DNA of 64,000 nucleotides, taken from positions 24,336-88,335 of the forward strand of contig LT642146.1 of NCBI GenBank assembly GCA_900128585.1, written 5' to 3'. The notes under the pieces were generated by a model. That model was not told where the DNA came from, ran no database searches, and saw only the letters and a list, made by a program, of their open reading frames with translations. This document shows, one piece after another, positions 42,062 through 51,096 of this stretch. Numbering within the stretch: position 1 is the first letter of the stretch; every line of letters begins with the position of its first letter. This stretch comes from Stramenopiles sp. TOSAG23-3. Taxonomy: Eukaryota; Sar. The position numbers were made by a program, and so were the translations under genes.

Positions 42062-44242
42062 TTCTGTCAAATTAAATTGAAGTTTATCCTTTACTCCGCG
42101 GATACCGGTTGAGGGGTTCTCAAGTAAGAGTTTGACAACTTCTCTGTCATAGTAGTGGGGTTGTCCAGTATTAGTTTGAGAACTTATCTGTTCCAGTAAT
42201 GTAATTTCCAATGGCACTTTACCGCCGCGGTCCATCGCAAACGCCTGAGATGGTTGCAGCTGTAATAACAGTTTTACCAGTAACTCATCATGGAAGTGAC
42301 GGAATTCGGTTGAGGGGTGCACCAGTAATAATTTGACAACTTCCCTGTGATTTTGCTCTATTGCAATTCGCAATGGCACTTTTCTGTTGCGGTCCATCAC
42401 ATTTACATCAATTTTTGGGTGTGACAGTAAGAGTTTTACGACGCTATTAAACCCTTTTCTGCACGCGATATGAAGCCGTGTATCTCCATCTTTATTTTTC
42501 CCATTCGCAACAAAGGAGGTCTTCGATTCTATCTGTTTCCGTGTATAACGCAACAATTCAGATTCTTCCTTTTGTACTAGTATAGAAGCGTCGCCTACAT
42601 GTAGGCAGGCTTGAACAGACACCATGACCCCCTTTAATTCGGGCACATCATTCATTGGTACAGGAAAAGTAATGCTGTTACCCCAGAACGCGTCATTGTT
42701 TATCCCAACAATATAAATGGGCCAAGAAACCGGCTTAAGCCTCAGGCCAATTTTATGACCACAAAAATTTGGCGGCGTGTTCATTTCAAAGAGTAAATGC
42801 ACAGGCATCGTTTCATCTCCTGGACATGTTTTCAATTCCTCAAACATACCATGCTGATCCCAGTGAAATGCTCGGTCTCCTACCAGAACAATAAGTGAGC
42901 AGGTCCTGTTGGTAGCAGCAGAATTTCCCTTTGTTTCTTTGATTTCGCTGGTAATTTTTGCAATCTTCCCCATTGCTTTCCGTGCTTGTGCTGGTTCAAC
43001 ATGTTGCAAAACTTGAACTAACGGTATTTTGTTTCCCCATTTGTTTAACGGGTTTGTAAAAACATTAACGTTTTGGATTGTGTTATCTGCTTCTACTCTC
43101 ACCATTTCAAGTTGGTTTGGCATTTCAAGTTGGGCCGGTGCTGTGGTGTCATTTCGAACTTTACTTTGGGAAGATGCGCTGGATTTTCTTCGTGTGATGT
43201 AGCGATAAAGTCCTAGAAAAATCAGCAAAGGGGGAAATGAAAATAAAATAGATTGCCAAATTGCATTTCTTCTTCTTGTTTCGTGCGGAAAGTCGGAATT
43301 AGTCTCGTCATCAGTTAACCGAAACAAAGGGCAATCACGCAGAAGAGTATAATCTCCTTTCGCGCAATTTTTGGTCCTGTCGCAGCTTCCAGCAGAACAA
43401 GATTTACAAGCAGTCAATCCAGTCAATCCCGTTCGGTCCCCGTACTTTCCAGCAGGGCAGGGCAGACTTGACATGCCTCTTAGACAGTACGTTCCTCTTG
43501 GACAAAGCGAACATTGTGATTTTTTTGTCATTCCTTTATCCATAGTAACTTTTCCTGCATCGCAGTCCGAGCAGGCGCTTAATGCCACCTGCCCCGTCCG
43601 GTCCCCGTACTTTCCAGCAGGGCAAGGCATGGTCGAAATGGCAGTTGGACAGTACGATCCTTTTGAGCAAAGCGAGCATTGCGACGTTCCTTTTTCCAAA
43701 GCAATGGTTCCTGTCTCGCAGTCAGAGCAAGCACTGGATGCCGTCTGCCCCGTCCGGTTCCCGTACTTTCCAGCAGGGCAAGGAGTCGCCTCACCGGCTG
43801 TCCCTGAACAATAATATCCCGAAGGACATGTGGAGGAAGTATATGGGCATGCCAAGGATTCGCTTGTTTGGACGCCTGGAGGGCATACAGTAAACCACTT
43901 CTGCACTTTTTCTTTCCCATCATAACTAGAAGGCCCACTCCACTCTGGGAAGATGACCGTCCTGTCCTCCCCAACAACCTTCAACTTTGCACCGTTCCAA
44001 CCGTCGCCGTAGGTATCCCAACCCACGACCGCGACGTTACCTCGTTGTAGGCATGCGTTCTTCGTGTCTCCTCCCTGGCCAGATAAAACTACACCCCCGT
44101 ATTGTAAGATTTCCCACATAACTTCTGAACCAAAGGAACCCTCGGTACAATCAACCGTGACGGATACTTCACCGCCCGGGCAGGCCCACGCAACAGTGAA
44201 GGCCAAGGCTGCACTCCACAGAAGAATAATTCGAAAGATCAT
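41711..44242 (-). CDS. Receptor-like protein: Cys-rich (GCC2/GCC3) ectodomain, one TM segment, ankyrin repeats
   Basis: I choose the ATG at 44242 because it puts the signal peptide (MIFRIILLWSAALAFTVAW) at the very N-terminus; an in-frame ATG at 44272 would add 10 residues. The ectodomain begins with a domain holding GWDTYGDGWNG (about 74-84), then three TNFR-like/GCC2-GCC3 units each with PCPAGKYGxRTG, CSDC and C-x2-C-x-K/R-G pairs (about 120-310). One membrane segment follows (about 327-349), then a cytosolic region of unknown fold (about 440-570), then ankyrin repeats (about 583-725; GDTRLHIACRKGF, VPLRIAIEQNHREVVKLLL). The last 116 residues are antisense to the 41315 gene and hydrophobic, so the real C-terminus might be shorter through splicing. 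I infer a surface sensor with a protein-binding tail; ligand unknown. Confidence 0.75.
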   Translation of the reverse strand: MIFRIILLWSAALAFTVAWACPGGEVSVTVDCTEGSFGSEVMWEILQYGGVVLSGQGGDTKNACLQRGNVAVVGWDTYGDGWNGAKLKVVGEDRTVIFPEWSGPSSYDGKEKVQKWFTVCPPGVQTSESLACPYTSSTCPSGYYCSGTAGEATPCPAGKYGNRTGQTASSACSDCETGTIALEKGTSQCSLCSKGSYCPTAISTMPCPAGKYGDRTGQVALSACSDCDAGKVTMDKGMTKKSQCSLCPRGTYCLRGMSSLPCPAGKYGDRTGLTGLTACKSCSAGSCDRTKNCAKGDYTLLRDCPLFRLTDDETNSDFPHETRRRNAIWQSILFSFPPLLIFLGLYRYITRRKSSASSQSKVRNDTTAPAQLEMPNQLEMVRVEADNTIQNVNVFTNPLNKWGNKIPLVQVLQHVEPAQARKAMGKIAKITSEIKETKGNSAATNRTCSLIVLVGDRAFHWDQHGMFEELKTCPGDETMPVHLLFEMNTPPNFCGHKIGLRLKPVSWPIYIVGINNDAFWGNSITFPVPMNDVPELKGVMVSVQACLHVGDASILVQKEESELLRYTRKQIESKTSFVANGKNKDGDTRLHIACRKGFNSVVKLLLSHPKIDVNVMDRNRKVPLRIAIEQNHREVVKLLLVHPSTEFRHFHDELLVKLLLQLQPSQAFAMDRGGKVPLEITLLEQISSQTNTGQPHYYDREVVKLLLENPSTGIRGVKDKLQFNLTELCKLLPSLLVLFFHSRFCVLLFLDFHAVPLLLFCYNILWRKHPSTVISIFSNCSSRARRFCRNDFLVAVLFIFIRSFAFTLSRIHLCPLFKEDIHERKDTSTFYFGIFVQLFFVVR

Positions 44243-44272
44243 GTTGTTTAAGATATAAAATAATTTACTCAT

Positions 44273-45066
44273 TCATCAATTCATTCATATAAAAACGTAT
44301 AATTCAAAACTAAATCAATAAACATATATACATGCATTTGTATATATTTATGTTTCCATGAATTTTTCTATTTTTTACATTCATTCATTTCACTAAAACT
44401 CATTTTCATTTTTCTTCTCCGTCTTTTCCTTCCTTCTCTCTGTGATGCTGTTGTTCTTATTTTTTCTATTTATCATCATTGATCACACCACTTTTCTTCA
44501 CTTATATTATTTTCTTCACTTATTTATTATATTTTTTATTATAGTATTTATACTATTATTACATCATATATTTATCATACGAGATCTAATGACATTATTA
44601 TTTAAATTATATCTGTAGTACGCACGCAGACCCCCCCACTTTTTTTTCTTTCCCTTCCTCCTTTCCAAACAAAGTACCAGGTACCTTTAATACCGGTATT
44701 AATACCAGGTATTAAATACCTGTACCTGTACCAGGTGTATTATATCCTAATTATTTCCTCCTGTTAGTGTCTATTATTATTTTTATGATCGATAAATATT
44801 GTCGATGAATAAATGCTCCTCCGAAAAAGACTTTTCTGAAGAATTTTCAAATCCTCTCTAATACAGCTGGTGTGTTTACATTAAATGTTATAAAATATTA
44901 TTTACTAATACATATGAAAACCGAGTAAAGAATTAATTTTTTTTATACTCCCGGCTGCTAGAATTAAAACTAGGGCAGCGCCAGTGTTAAGGGCTTCCGG
45001 CATTGCGGCGCCCTGTTCACGTGTTCCGCGTCTGGGTATGGCGGCATCCATTGTTTGTGCTACGAT
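44273..45066. other. AT-rich spacer with ACCAGGTA palindrome cluster and possible coding remnant
   Basis: Very AT-rich on the left. A second cluster of ACCAGGTA/TACCTGTA palindromes lies at 44674-44742. From about 44955 the GC content rises and the minus strand has a coding-like frame continuing that of the gene at 45067 past its TAG (see findings). Confidence 0.5.
44674..44742. repeat. Second ACCAGGTA palindrome cluster
   Basis: Contains ACCAGGTACC, AATACCGGTATT, AATACCAGGTATT, AATACCTGTACC and GTACCAGGT in close succession, like the cluster at 13764-13885. The motifs are self-complementary or nearly so. Confidence 0.65.
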
Positions 45067-45378
45067 CTACGTTGTGATTTGGTCGCTGCTGGCCTGCGGG
45101 TCTAGATTTGTGTCCAGCTCATCCTCGCATATGCCTTTCTCTTCAGGGTCGCCGGGTGGCACCTGTTCGTATATGAGTGAGGTTGCTCCAAATACCATAT
45201 CGTTGCCTGACAGGTTGTTTTCCAAGCGCCCGATCTCTTTAAGAACTTTGTTCCCATATTGTAGGCATCGGATGCGTGGGCGGGAGGCTTGATCTTGCAG
45301 GGATTGGAAGGCCTCCTTGAAATCTGCCGTGAGTGGTTCTGAGGTTCCGTCGGGGCTCAGGCTTGTCATAGTGTCCAT
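45067..45378 (-). CDS. Small acidic protein of unknown function
   Basis: Product of 103 residues starting MDTMTSLSPDGTSE. The middle (DFKEAFQSLQDQ, GNKVLKEIGRLENNLSGND) is a likely amphipathic helix or coiled coil, and the C-terminus is acidic. No family is recognised. Its GC content and codon use are like those of real genes. It starts 62 bp after the stop of the next upstream minus gene, an unusually short head-to-tail gap here. The same frame stays open for about 45 codons after its TAG and includes a hydrophobic segment, so the annotated end may not be the real one. Confidence 0.5.
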   Translation of the reverse strand: MDTMTSLSPDGTSEPLTADFKEAFQSLQDQASRPRIRCLQYGNKVLKEIGRLENNLSGNDMVFGATSLIYEQVPPGDPEEKGICEDELDTNLDPQASSDQITT

Positions 45379-45440
45379 ATATATATATAAAAATAAAATC
45401 CAATTTTAAATGTACACCCGTGGCTTGGGAGTTGGAAAGC

Positions 45441-45863
45441 TCACAGTTCGTCGCCTCGAAGTTTCAGTTTTTTGTTCTCTTCTTCCACCTTCTTCAATCG
45501 TCTGCGAAGCTCCACAACTTCATCCGATTCCTTTCGCCCCTTTCCGTCCCTTTTGCTATTCTTGACTTTTCGGTAGGCCAGCTTCCTTTCCATTTGAATA
45601 TTTTTGTGGGCCTGCTGCCTGCTTTTCTTTATGTGGTGATGCCCGTGATGGGTTTGTATGTGCACCAACGCCCATATCGCTATAGCTACAAAGGCGAAAA
45701 ACGTGTACAGAAACTTTTTTGCCAAAGGCGACGGATTAAATATGATCTTATGGTGCTCGCGTGTCATAGCAAGGTTGCGAAGAGTACCTTTCACAAAGCT
45801 GGCGCCATCTTCCCGTTTCTTCTCCGTTTTTGACTGTAAACGATTGGCCCGCGCCGCTGACAT
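45441..45863 (-). CDS. Small single-pass membrane protein with coiled coil and GDEL end
   Basis: Product of 140 residues starting MSAARANRLQSKTEKK. A basic N-terminus leads to one membrane segment (about 49-67, KFLYTFFAFVAIAIWALVH), then a His patch (HIQTHHGHHH), then a Lys/Glu coiled coil (VVELRRRLKKVEEENKKLKL) ending RGDEL. If the C-terminus is lumenal, the ending could act like a KDEL-type ER retrieval signal; if it is cytosolic, it has no such meaning. The family is not recognised. Confidence 0.65.
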   Translation of the reverse strand: MSAARANRLQSKTEKKREDGASFVKGTLRNLAMTREHHKIIFNPSPLAKKFLYTFFAFVAIAIWALVHIQTHHGHHHIKKSRQQAHKNIQMERKLAYRKVKNSKRDGKGRKESDEVVELRRRLKKVEEENKKLKLRGDEL

Positions 45864-47115
45864 TTCTGACCTTTACGCGAAGTGTGCGCGGGAGCCCCTC
45901 TCTATATTTGTGTTTTTGAAAGACAATACCATTCCAGAGATGCAGGGGAAAAAACATCTGTCTTCAACAAAACTCAAACCGACGATTGTTTCCGAAAAAA
46001 ATGAAGCCAAGACAAGAAAAAAAAAGTACTGCATTTGGTAGAACTAAAAATGTTTTAATTCACAGTGTATAATAATACGGCATCATGCAGACCTATTTAT
46101 TATAGTTTTCTAGACGTCTGTAGTTGTATAGTACTGGTAGTACTATAAAAAACTAAAATAACTACTAAATATATTATTACTTCCTTTATTATTTACATAA
46201 TATATGTGATACCAAGGAGGAGGTAAATAGACAGACAATGAAAATAATAGCTCCTCTTCTGGCTTCGTACTCTGACCTCGCTCGATGTCTACGAGGACGT
46301 ATTTTAATATAATACCACCGACCGGGCTTTCCTCTTTATTATTATTATTAATATATTATAGAACAAGCAGTGAGTTTTTTAAATAATGTTTTCGTTGTTT
46401 GTTGTTGTTCGTTTTATTATATGGCATTGAAGAAAAAAACATACTTTTTTATTACGTACTTCGTTAATTATATAAGAGGGTAAGTTACTTCTCGTTAATA
46501 TATGCTTTAAGACTCTCACTTTATAATTCAGTCATTGATTCTTCGAAATCAAAAATTGTAGTATATATGAGAGTCTTAAAGCAAACTATAAGAGATATAA
46601 TTTGTTGTTGTGTTTTAAATAAATATACAAAAGTGTAATATGATACTTTCTTTCTTCTCCTTCTTCCTTAGAAGTTTTTTCTGAATCTGGTACGTTTGGC
46701 CAATTATCGCAGTCGGAACTGTTGTTCAACCACCGACTATCGAGAACTAACAAGGAACTAGGCCCAAAAGTAAACCTGCTACTTTTTATTTATTGTTAGG
46801 TTAATACCAAATTAACAGCCAATTTTCTTGTTTTTATTGTTAATATATCCATAATATTATTTTATTTTCATAACATATTCACATATAATTAGTTCTTTTC
46901 ACATAGGTCGAGATCCACAAATAATTAAAAAGTACATTTTCTCCTTTTGTACACATTTCAGTGATTCTTGTTGTTCTGTTTTTTTAAAACACCCTTCTTT
47001 GCTCAGTCTCCCCACAGTTGTACACATCTCAGTGATTCTGTTTTGCTAAAACACCCTTCTTTGCTCAGTCTCCCCACAGTTGTACACATCTCAGTGATTC
47101 TTGTTGTTCTGTTTT
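45864..47115. other. Spacer with palindromic element, AACAGCCAATT copy and 3' tandem repeats
   Basis: AT-rich. Holds an 81-base element with 16-bp inverted ends (46503-46583), one AACAGCCAATTTTCTTG core (46812-46836) and tandem copies of the end of the ABC gene (46948-47150). The short plus-strand frame to 46041 is antisense-derived and not called. Confidence 0.65.
46503..46583. repeat. Short element with 16-bp terminal inverted repeats (TTTAAGACTCTC type)
   Basis: The left end TGCTTTAAGACTCTCA (46503-46518) is the exact reverse complement of the right end (46568-46583). The centre contains a TTCGAA-based palindrome. The end sequence is shared with the single-ended copies at 17881, 54841 and 60770, so this may be the complete form of that element. 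Confidence 0.85.
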
Positions 47116-47150
47116 TTAAACATCCTTCTTTTGCTCAGTCCCACCACCTG
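46948..47150. repeat. Three tandem units (71, 62 and about 70 bp) at the ABC gene 3' end
   Basis: Units begin with TGTACACATxTCAGTGATTC at 46948, 47019 and 47081. Each continues with CTTCTTTGCTCAGTC-type sequence. The third unit includes the ABC gene's stop codon (47116-47118) and last codons, so the 3' end of the gene seems to have been duplicated into its own trailer. Confidence 0.85.
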
Positions 47151-49005
47151 TTGCAGACGATGGTTCAACTCTTGCTTGTGTCTGTTTAAAGAACTCGCCC
47201 TCTGCGAGACACAACGACTGGTATGTGCCACTCTCCGCAATCTTGCCATCTTTCATGTACAAAATTTGTTGTGCTTGACGTAAATCATCCAAATTGTGCG
47301 TCACCATGATCGTGGTGGCTTGGCATGCCAAAGCATCGAGTGTGTGTTGCAGCTGCTGCGCCACCAACCCGTCAAGCCCAGTCGTCGGTTCGTCCAGCAA
47401 ATAAATCGTTCCATTCTTCAACATGGCTCGGGCAAGGGCGACCCGTTGCTGTTGCCCGCCGCTTAGTTTGGCGCCTGATTCGCCGACATCTTTGTCAAGG
47501 CTCAGTTCCGACCCCTCCTCCAGCACCAACTCGGCACTCTTCGCGGCCGCCAACAATTCGGTGTCACTGGCTCCTTGCCGCCCATACTCGATGTTCTTCC
47601 TTATGGTGGATGCAAAAAGCTGTGATGTCTGAGTAACTACACTAAACGCTGACCTCAAGCTAGCACCCGTCATCGTCTGAATGTCAACACCATTGATATA
47701 TATTGACCCAGTGGTTGGGCGATAGAAGCGCAACAACAGCCGAAGAATGGTGGATTTGCCACACCCACTGGCTCCCACCAATCCCATGGTCTGCCCTCCT
47801 TCAATTTTGAAAGACACTTGTTCCAAAATCATTTTATCCTGGTAGGAAAACGAAACGTTGCGAAATTCAATCGAAGGATTTGGTGTCAATGGCAATTTCA
47901 CAGCACCGGGCTGATCAATGACGCTGGATCGGGATTTGACGAATTCAGACAATGCTTGCGCTTCAAACAGAGCACTTCGAAGTTCGGTCAGGTCGGCGGC
48001 GTACTTTTCCAAACCGCCAACAAAGGTAAAGAAATAGAAAAACAAACCAGCAAGTTCCAGAGAAGTGGCAGTGTTGGCCAGCGCAGGAATAATCACAGCA
48101 ACACACAACACCGTGATACCCGTGGAGATAATCTGAAGCACCGCGGATGAAATATGCGTTCCCTGCAGTACGGCCGACATTTTGGTGCTTATGGTTTGAA
48201 AGGATTTTTCCGCGTTGGAGACTTCGTATTGCACACGATCGAAAAAATGCGCTCGCTCGTAGGATCCAGCAATGGCCAATAGCTTTCCCCACTCCGAGAA
48301 CATGGCGGTCATCATGTCTTTGTTTCGAATCGCCGCTTGTTCAGCAGTACGGTAGGCGGCGACGGTAAAGGCCACGTATAGCACTATCAATGCCAGAGCA
48401 ATTGGCCCAAAAAAAATGCCCAGCAAGACGACACCGACCACCAGATTCAACACAGTCGAGAGAACGCCACCGTACAAAGCAGGCAAAAGCTTGTCCACAT
48501 TCATGAATATTTTACTGATGAGCTGTCCAAACTTTCCCGTTGGTGTCGATATCATTGAATCGTGTTCCATCTCAAATAGTTTTTGGATCACTGAAGTTCC
48601 ATGCGCTACTTGCAGGCTTCCTTTTAATTGGTCGATGATTAAACTGTTGCAAGGAGGAGACACACGGCTCACCACCTGCAAGACACCGATAACAACGAAC
48701 CACACGTACAATTCGGTGGTCATCTTGCCAAGGTCGAGCTCTTTTTGAACAACGGCAAATATTAAAAATGACACACTTCCAGATATTGTGAGCAGTTGAA
48801 GAACAACCCATTTGAAGAGAAAGGAAGGGTAGTCGCGGAGCGCCACTACTTGTTTGTTCATGATGTTTAACTCTCGAAAAAAATCAAACGGGGGAGGTCC
48901 CGAAGGCACATCTGCCGCAACCTTTGTTTCCAGAGGCACCTTCTGATCTTCGTTGCCCGCTTCAATGTCATCAGTCTTCGTCAGTTCAACTTCTTTAACT
49001 TCCAT
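47116..49005 (-). CDS. ABC exporter-type half transporter (TMD-NBD)
   Basis: The start is the ATG at 49005 (MEVKEVELTKTDD); the frame extends nine codons only from a TTG. Product of 629 residues: a cytosolic N-terminal tail, a membrane domain with about five or six helices (about 65-350) and one ATPase domain. The ATPase has Walker A GASGCGKST, the Q-loop VVTQTSQLF, signature LSGGQQQRVALARAML, Walker B IYLLDEPTTGLD and the switch His in TIMVTHNLDD, all intact. It must dimerise to work. The order TMD-NBD on one chain fits ABCB-type or bacterial-like lipid/drug exporters; substrate unknown. The C-terminus (EQKKDV) lies in the 3' tandem repeat. Confidence 0.9.
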   Translation of the reverse strand: MEVKEVELTKTDDIEAGNEDQKVPLETKVAADVPSGPPPFDFFRELNIMNKQVVALRDYPSFLFKWVVLQLLTISGSVSFLIFAVVQKELDLGKMTTELYVWFVVIGVLQVVSRVSPPCNSLIIDQLKGSLQVAHGTSVIQKLFEMEHDSMISTPTGKFGQLISKIFMNVDKLLPALYGGVLSTVLNLVVGVVLLGIFFGPIALALIVLYVAFTVAAYRTAEQAAIRNKDMMTAMFSEWGKLLAIAGSYERAHFFDRVQYEVSNAEKSFQTISTKMSAVLQGTHISSAVLQIISTGITVLCVAVIIPALANTATSLELAGLFFYFFTFVGGLEKYAADLTELRSALFEAQALSEFVKSRSSVIDQPGAVKLPLTPNPSIEFRNVSFSYQDKMILEQVSFKIEGGQTMGLVGASGCGKSTILRLLLRFYRPTTGSIYINGVDIQTMTGASLRSAFSVVTQTSQLFASTIRKNIEYGRQGASDTELLAAAKSAELVLEEGSELSLDKDVGESGAKLSGGQQQRVALARAMLKNGTIYLLDEPTTGLDGLVAQQLQHTLDALACQATTIMVTHNLDDLRQAQQILYMKDGKIAESGTYQSLCLAEGEFFKQTQARVEPSSATGGGTEQKKDV

Positions 49006-50092
49006 CGGTACGACTTCAGCTTTGGTGGTCAAGTAATTTAGTACAATTCAGATAAAAGTGGCGACACTGTTTTTTGACATTAGCTTTTTTTTGACACTAT
49101 CTTTTGAAAATCCAAAGCCAGAAAAACAATTCAACCACCGGTGGGTGGGTGTGAACACACCACTACCCAGGGGAAGGCAACGAAAGAATATTTTTATTTT
49201 CGTACTGTGTACCCGTACTACTGTATGATTTAAAAAATAATACTTCTACTACTACTTAAGGCTCCATTCCAATGACTGGTTGTCGTTTGTCCTGTTGCTG
49301 TATGGTTATGATATATTTCTACTTCGTTTATCCTTAAATTATCTGCTTATTTAATTTCCTTTTTAGCGCTGTTCATTCTCAGAACACGGCGGCGGCGGCG
49401 GCTATGATCATAAAAAATTGAATCATGTTGTTTTTTGAAAATGAAATGGAGTGCATCGTCATGATTTAATAATTAATATAAGATGAGGAGAAGAAAACCT
49501 TGAAGCCCACCCCACAGTGACAATGTATTACATTAGAAGACGACTATAGCTTATAGTCTCTAGACTAATAAAAGCAACAGTCCTCCTCCAGAAGAAAAAC
49601 CTTTACCAAGTCAAGCGGTCCGGTCCACCCGGTCCCTCTAATAAAAGTCATACAATCAGCTTATTTGGGCTGATGCTGTGTTGATGAAATCATCAACCTT
49701 GTTTGTTTTATAAATTGAACCATCATCATCATCACATTTTGTTGTTGTGGTGCTTCTCTCTGTTCTTTTTCAACGAAAATTATGGTCTGCAATTTAAACC
49801 AATGCTGTGATTGGTAATATTATACGGTATAGTAGATTTTTTTAATTTTTTTTCTGTGATACTCTACTTCTTCTTCTCGCTACTACTACTATCATCCTTC
49901 TTTGTCTTCATTCTTATCCCCAGTCTTCCCCACATTCTCTGTGCATGACGGAGTCTCATCTACCACATATGATAATTATCGGCGGTTCATTTTAAAGCCC
50001 TTTGGTACACAAATTGAAGTTTGTAGACAGTTTATTGGCAGGCACCACACACAATACTTTAGAAGTCCCCAAATAATTAACCAGAGTTGATC
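49006..50092. other. Divergent AT-rich spacer
   Basis: Promoters of the ABC transporter and ankyrin genes. A frame at 49902-50090 has a plausible composition but begins with TTG and is out of frame with the ankyrin gene; it may be leader sequence. Otherwise nothing stands out. Confidence 0.4.
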
Positions 50093-50746
50093 ATGCAGTT
50101 TGCCAACGAACGGAGCGATCTTGTCGATGCTCTCAGCGCAATGGCAGTCAAACATATTCTAAAACTTGGTCGCGAGGGGAAAGAACCGATTGAAATAGCT
50201 CATTCTATTCAAAATTTGTTTCATTCTGTAAACAAGACGAAGTTGATCCAGAACCGTAGACAGGAGGAAGCAGTCTCCAAGCAAAAGGTTGAAACGAAGT
50301 CTGAGTCCCAGCCAAGAAAGAGGCAAGGCGTGAACCTGCGTTTTTGTGAGGCCTGTGAAGCTGGAGACAGTGCTCTGGCGTCAGAGCTACTGACTACAGA
50401 CCTTGTAGATATCAATTGCCGAAACGAAGAAGGTCTTTCCCCCCTTATGATAGCAGCCGGCGAAGGACACAGCATTATCGTCAAACGCATTTTGAAGGAG
50501 AGAAGCGTAGACGTGAACATGGTGGACTCTGACGGCGATGACACTGCATTGATGTTGTCTGTCGAAGGTGGGCACTATGACTGCGTGGCAATGTTGGTCA
50601 ACTACCCTGGGATTGACTTGCTTCACGAAGATCGATTCGGAGAAACGTGCCTGCGGTTAGCAGCGATACGGAAGCAGTTTGCAATTTTTGAGCTTTTGAA
50701 GACGGCAATGACTGGCAGCGGCAAGCGGCGCCCCAAAACACCGTGA
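50093..50746 (+). CDS. Ankyrin-repeat protein
   Basis: The start is the ATG at 50093 (MQFANERSDLVDAL). Product of 217 residues. The N-terminal 80 residues are helical and basic with a Gln/Lys/Glu stretch. Residues about 85-205 hold three to four ankyrin repeats (FCEACEAGDSALASELL, GLSPLMIAAGEGHSIIVKRI, TALMLSVEGGHYDCVAMLV, CLRLAAIRKQFAIFELLK). The C-terminal tail is short and basic (GSGKRRPKTP). These repeats usually bind proteins; the partner is unknown. It has no membrane segment. Confidence 0.82.
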   Translation: MQFANERSDLVDALSAMAVKHILKLGREGKEPIEIAHSIQNLFHSVNKTKLIQNRRQEEAVSKQKVETKSESQPRKRQGVNLRFCEACEAGDSALASELLTTDLVDINCRNEEGLSPLMIAAGEGHSIIVKRILKERSVDVNMVDSDGDDTALMLSVEGGHYDCVAMLVNYPGIDLLHEDRFGETCLRLAAIRKQFAIFELLKTAMTGSGKRRPKTP

Positions 50747-51096
50747 TAAAAATGCCACCGTCTTTTCGGTATGCCCTTACAGGGCATTTACTATTACCGT
50801 CCCCCTGTATTCTATGAAAATATTAAGTATACATATTTTTTCAAAACGCGATGAGATGCGAAACCCACAACAAGTTTTTTCGGCTGTGAAAATAAATTCG
50901 CATTAATGCAAGGCATCAGTGCGTTCGAAATCTTGCGTAGGACTCGGTCTGAAATCTTATTATTAAATCTCTTACTTCGTATGTATTTTTTACTTAACTT
51001 TTTAATCCTTCTCCGTATAGTTTTTAATTTAAATAAAAATCTCTCAGCAGTGGACTCTCCCCCATGCCACCCACGGCGAACAGTACACTTTCTTAT
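50747..51096. other. Convergent spacer, plain
   Basis: About 350 bases of AT-rich DNA between two stops. A GCCCTTACAGGGC palindrome-like stretch lies near 50775. None of the interspersed elements found at other convergent gaps was seen here. Confidence 0.45.

Noticed and set aside
44984-45292. Plus-strand frame opposite the small minus gene
   Set aside because: The minus strand has the better composition and an ATG that follows a TATATATATA stretch; the plus product looks like antisense.
49902-50090. Short frame before the ankyrin gene with plausible composition
   Set aside because: It begins with TTG, lies in a different frame from the ankyrin gene and has no identifiable motif; more likely leader.
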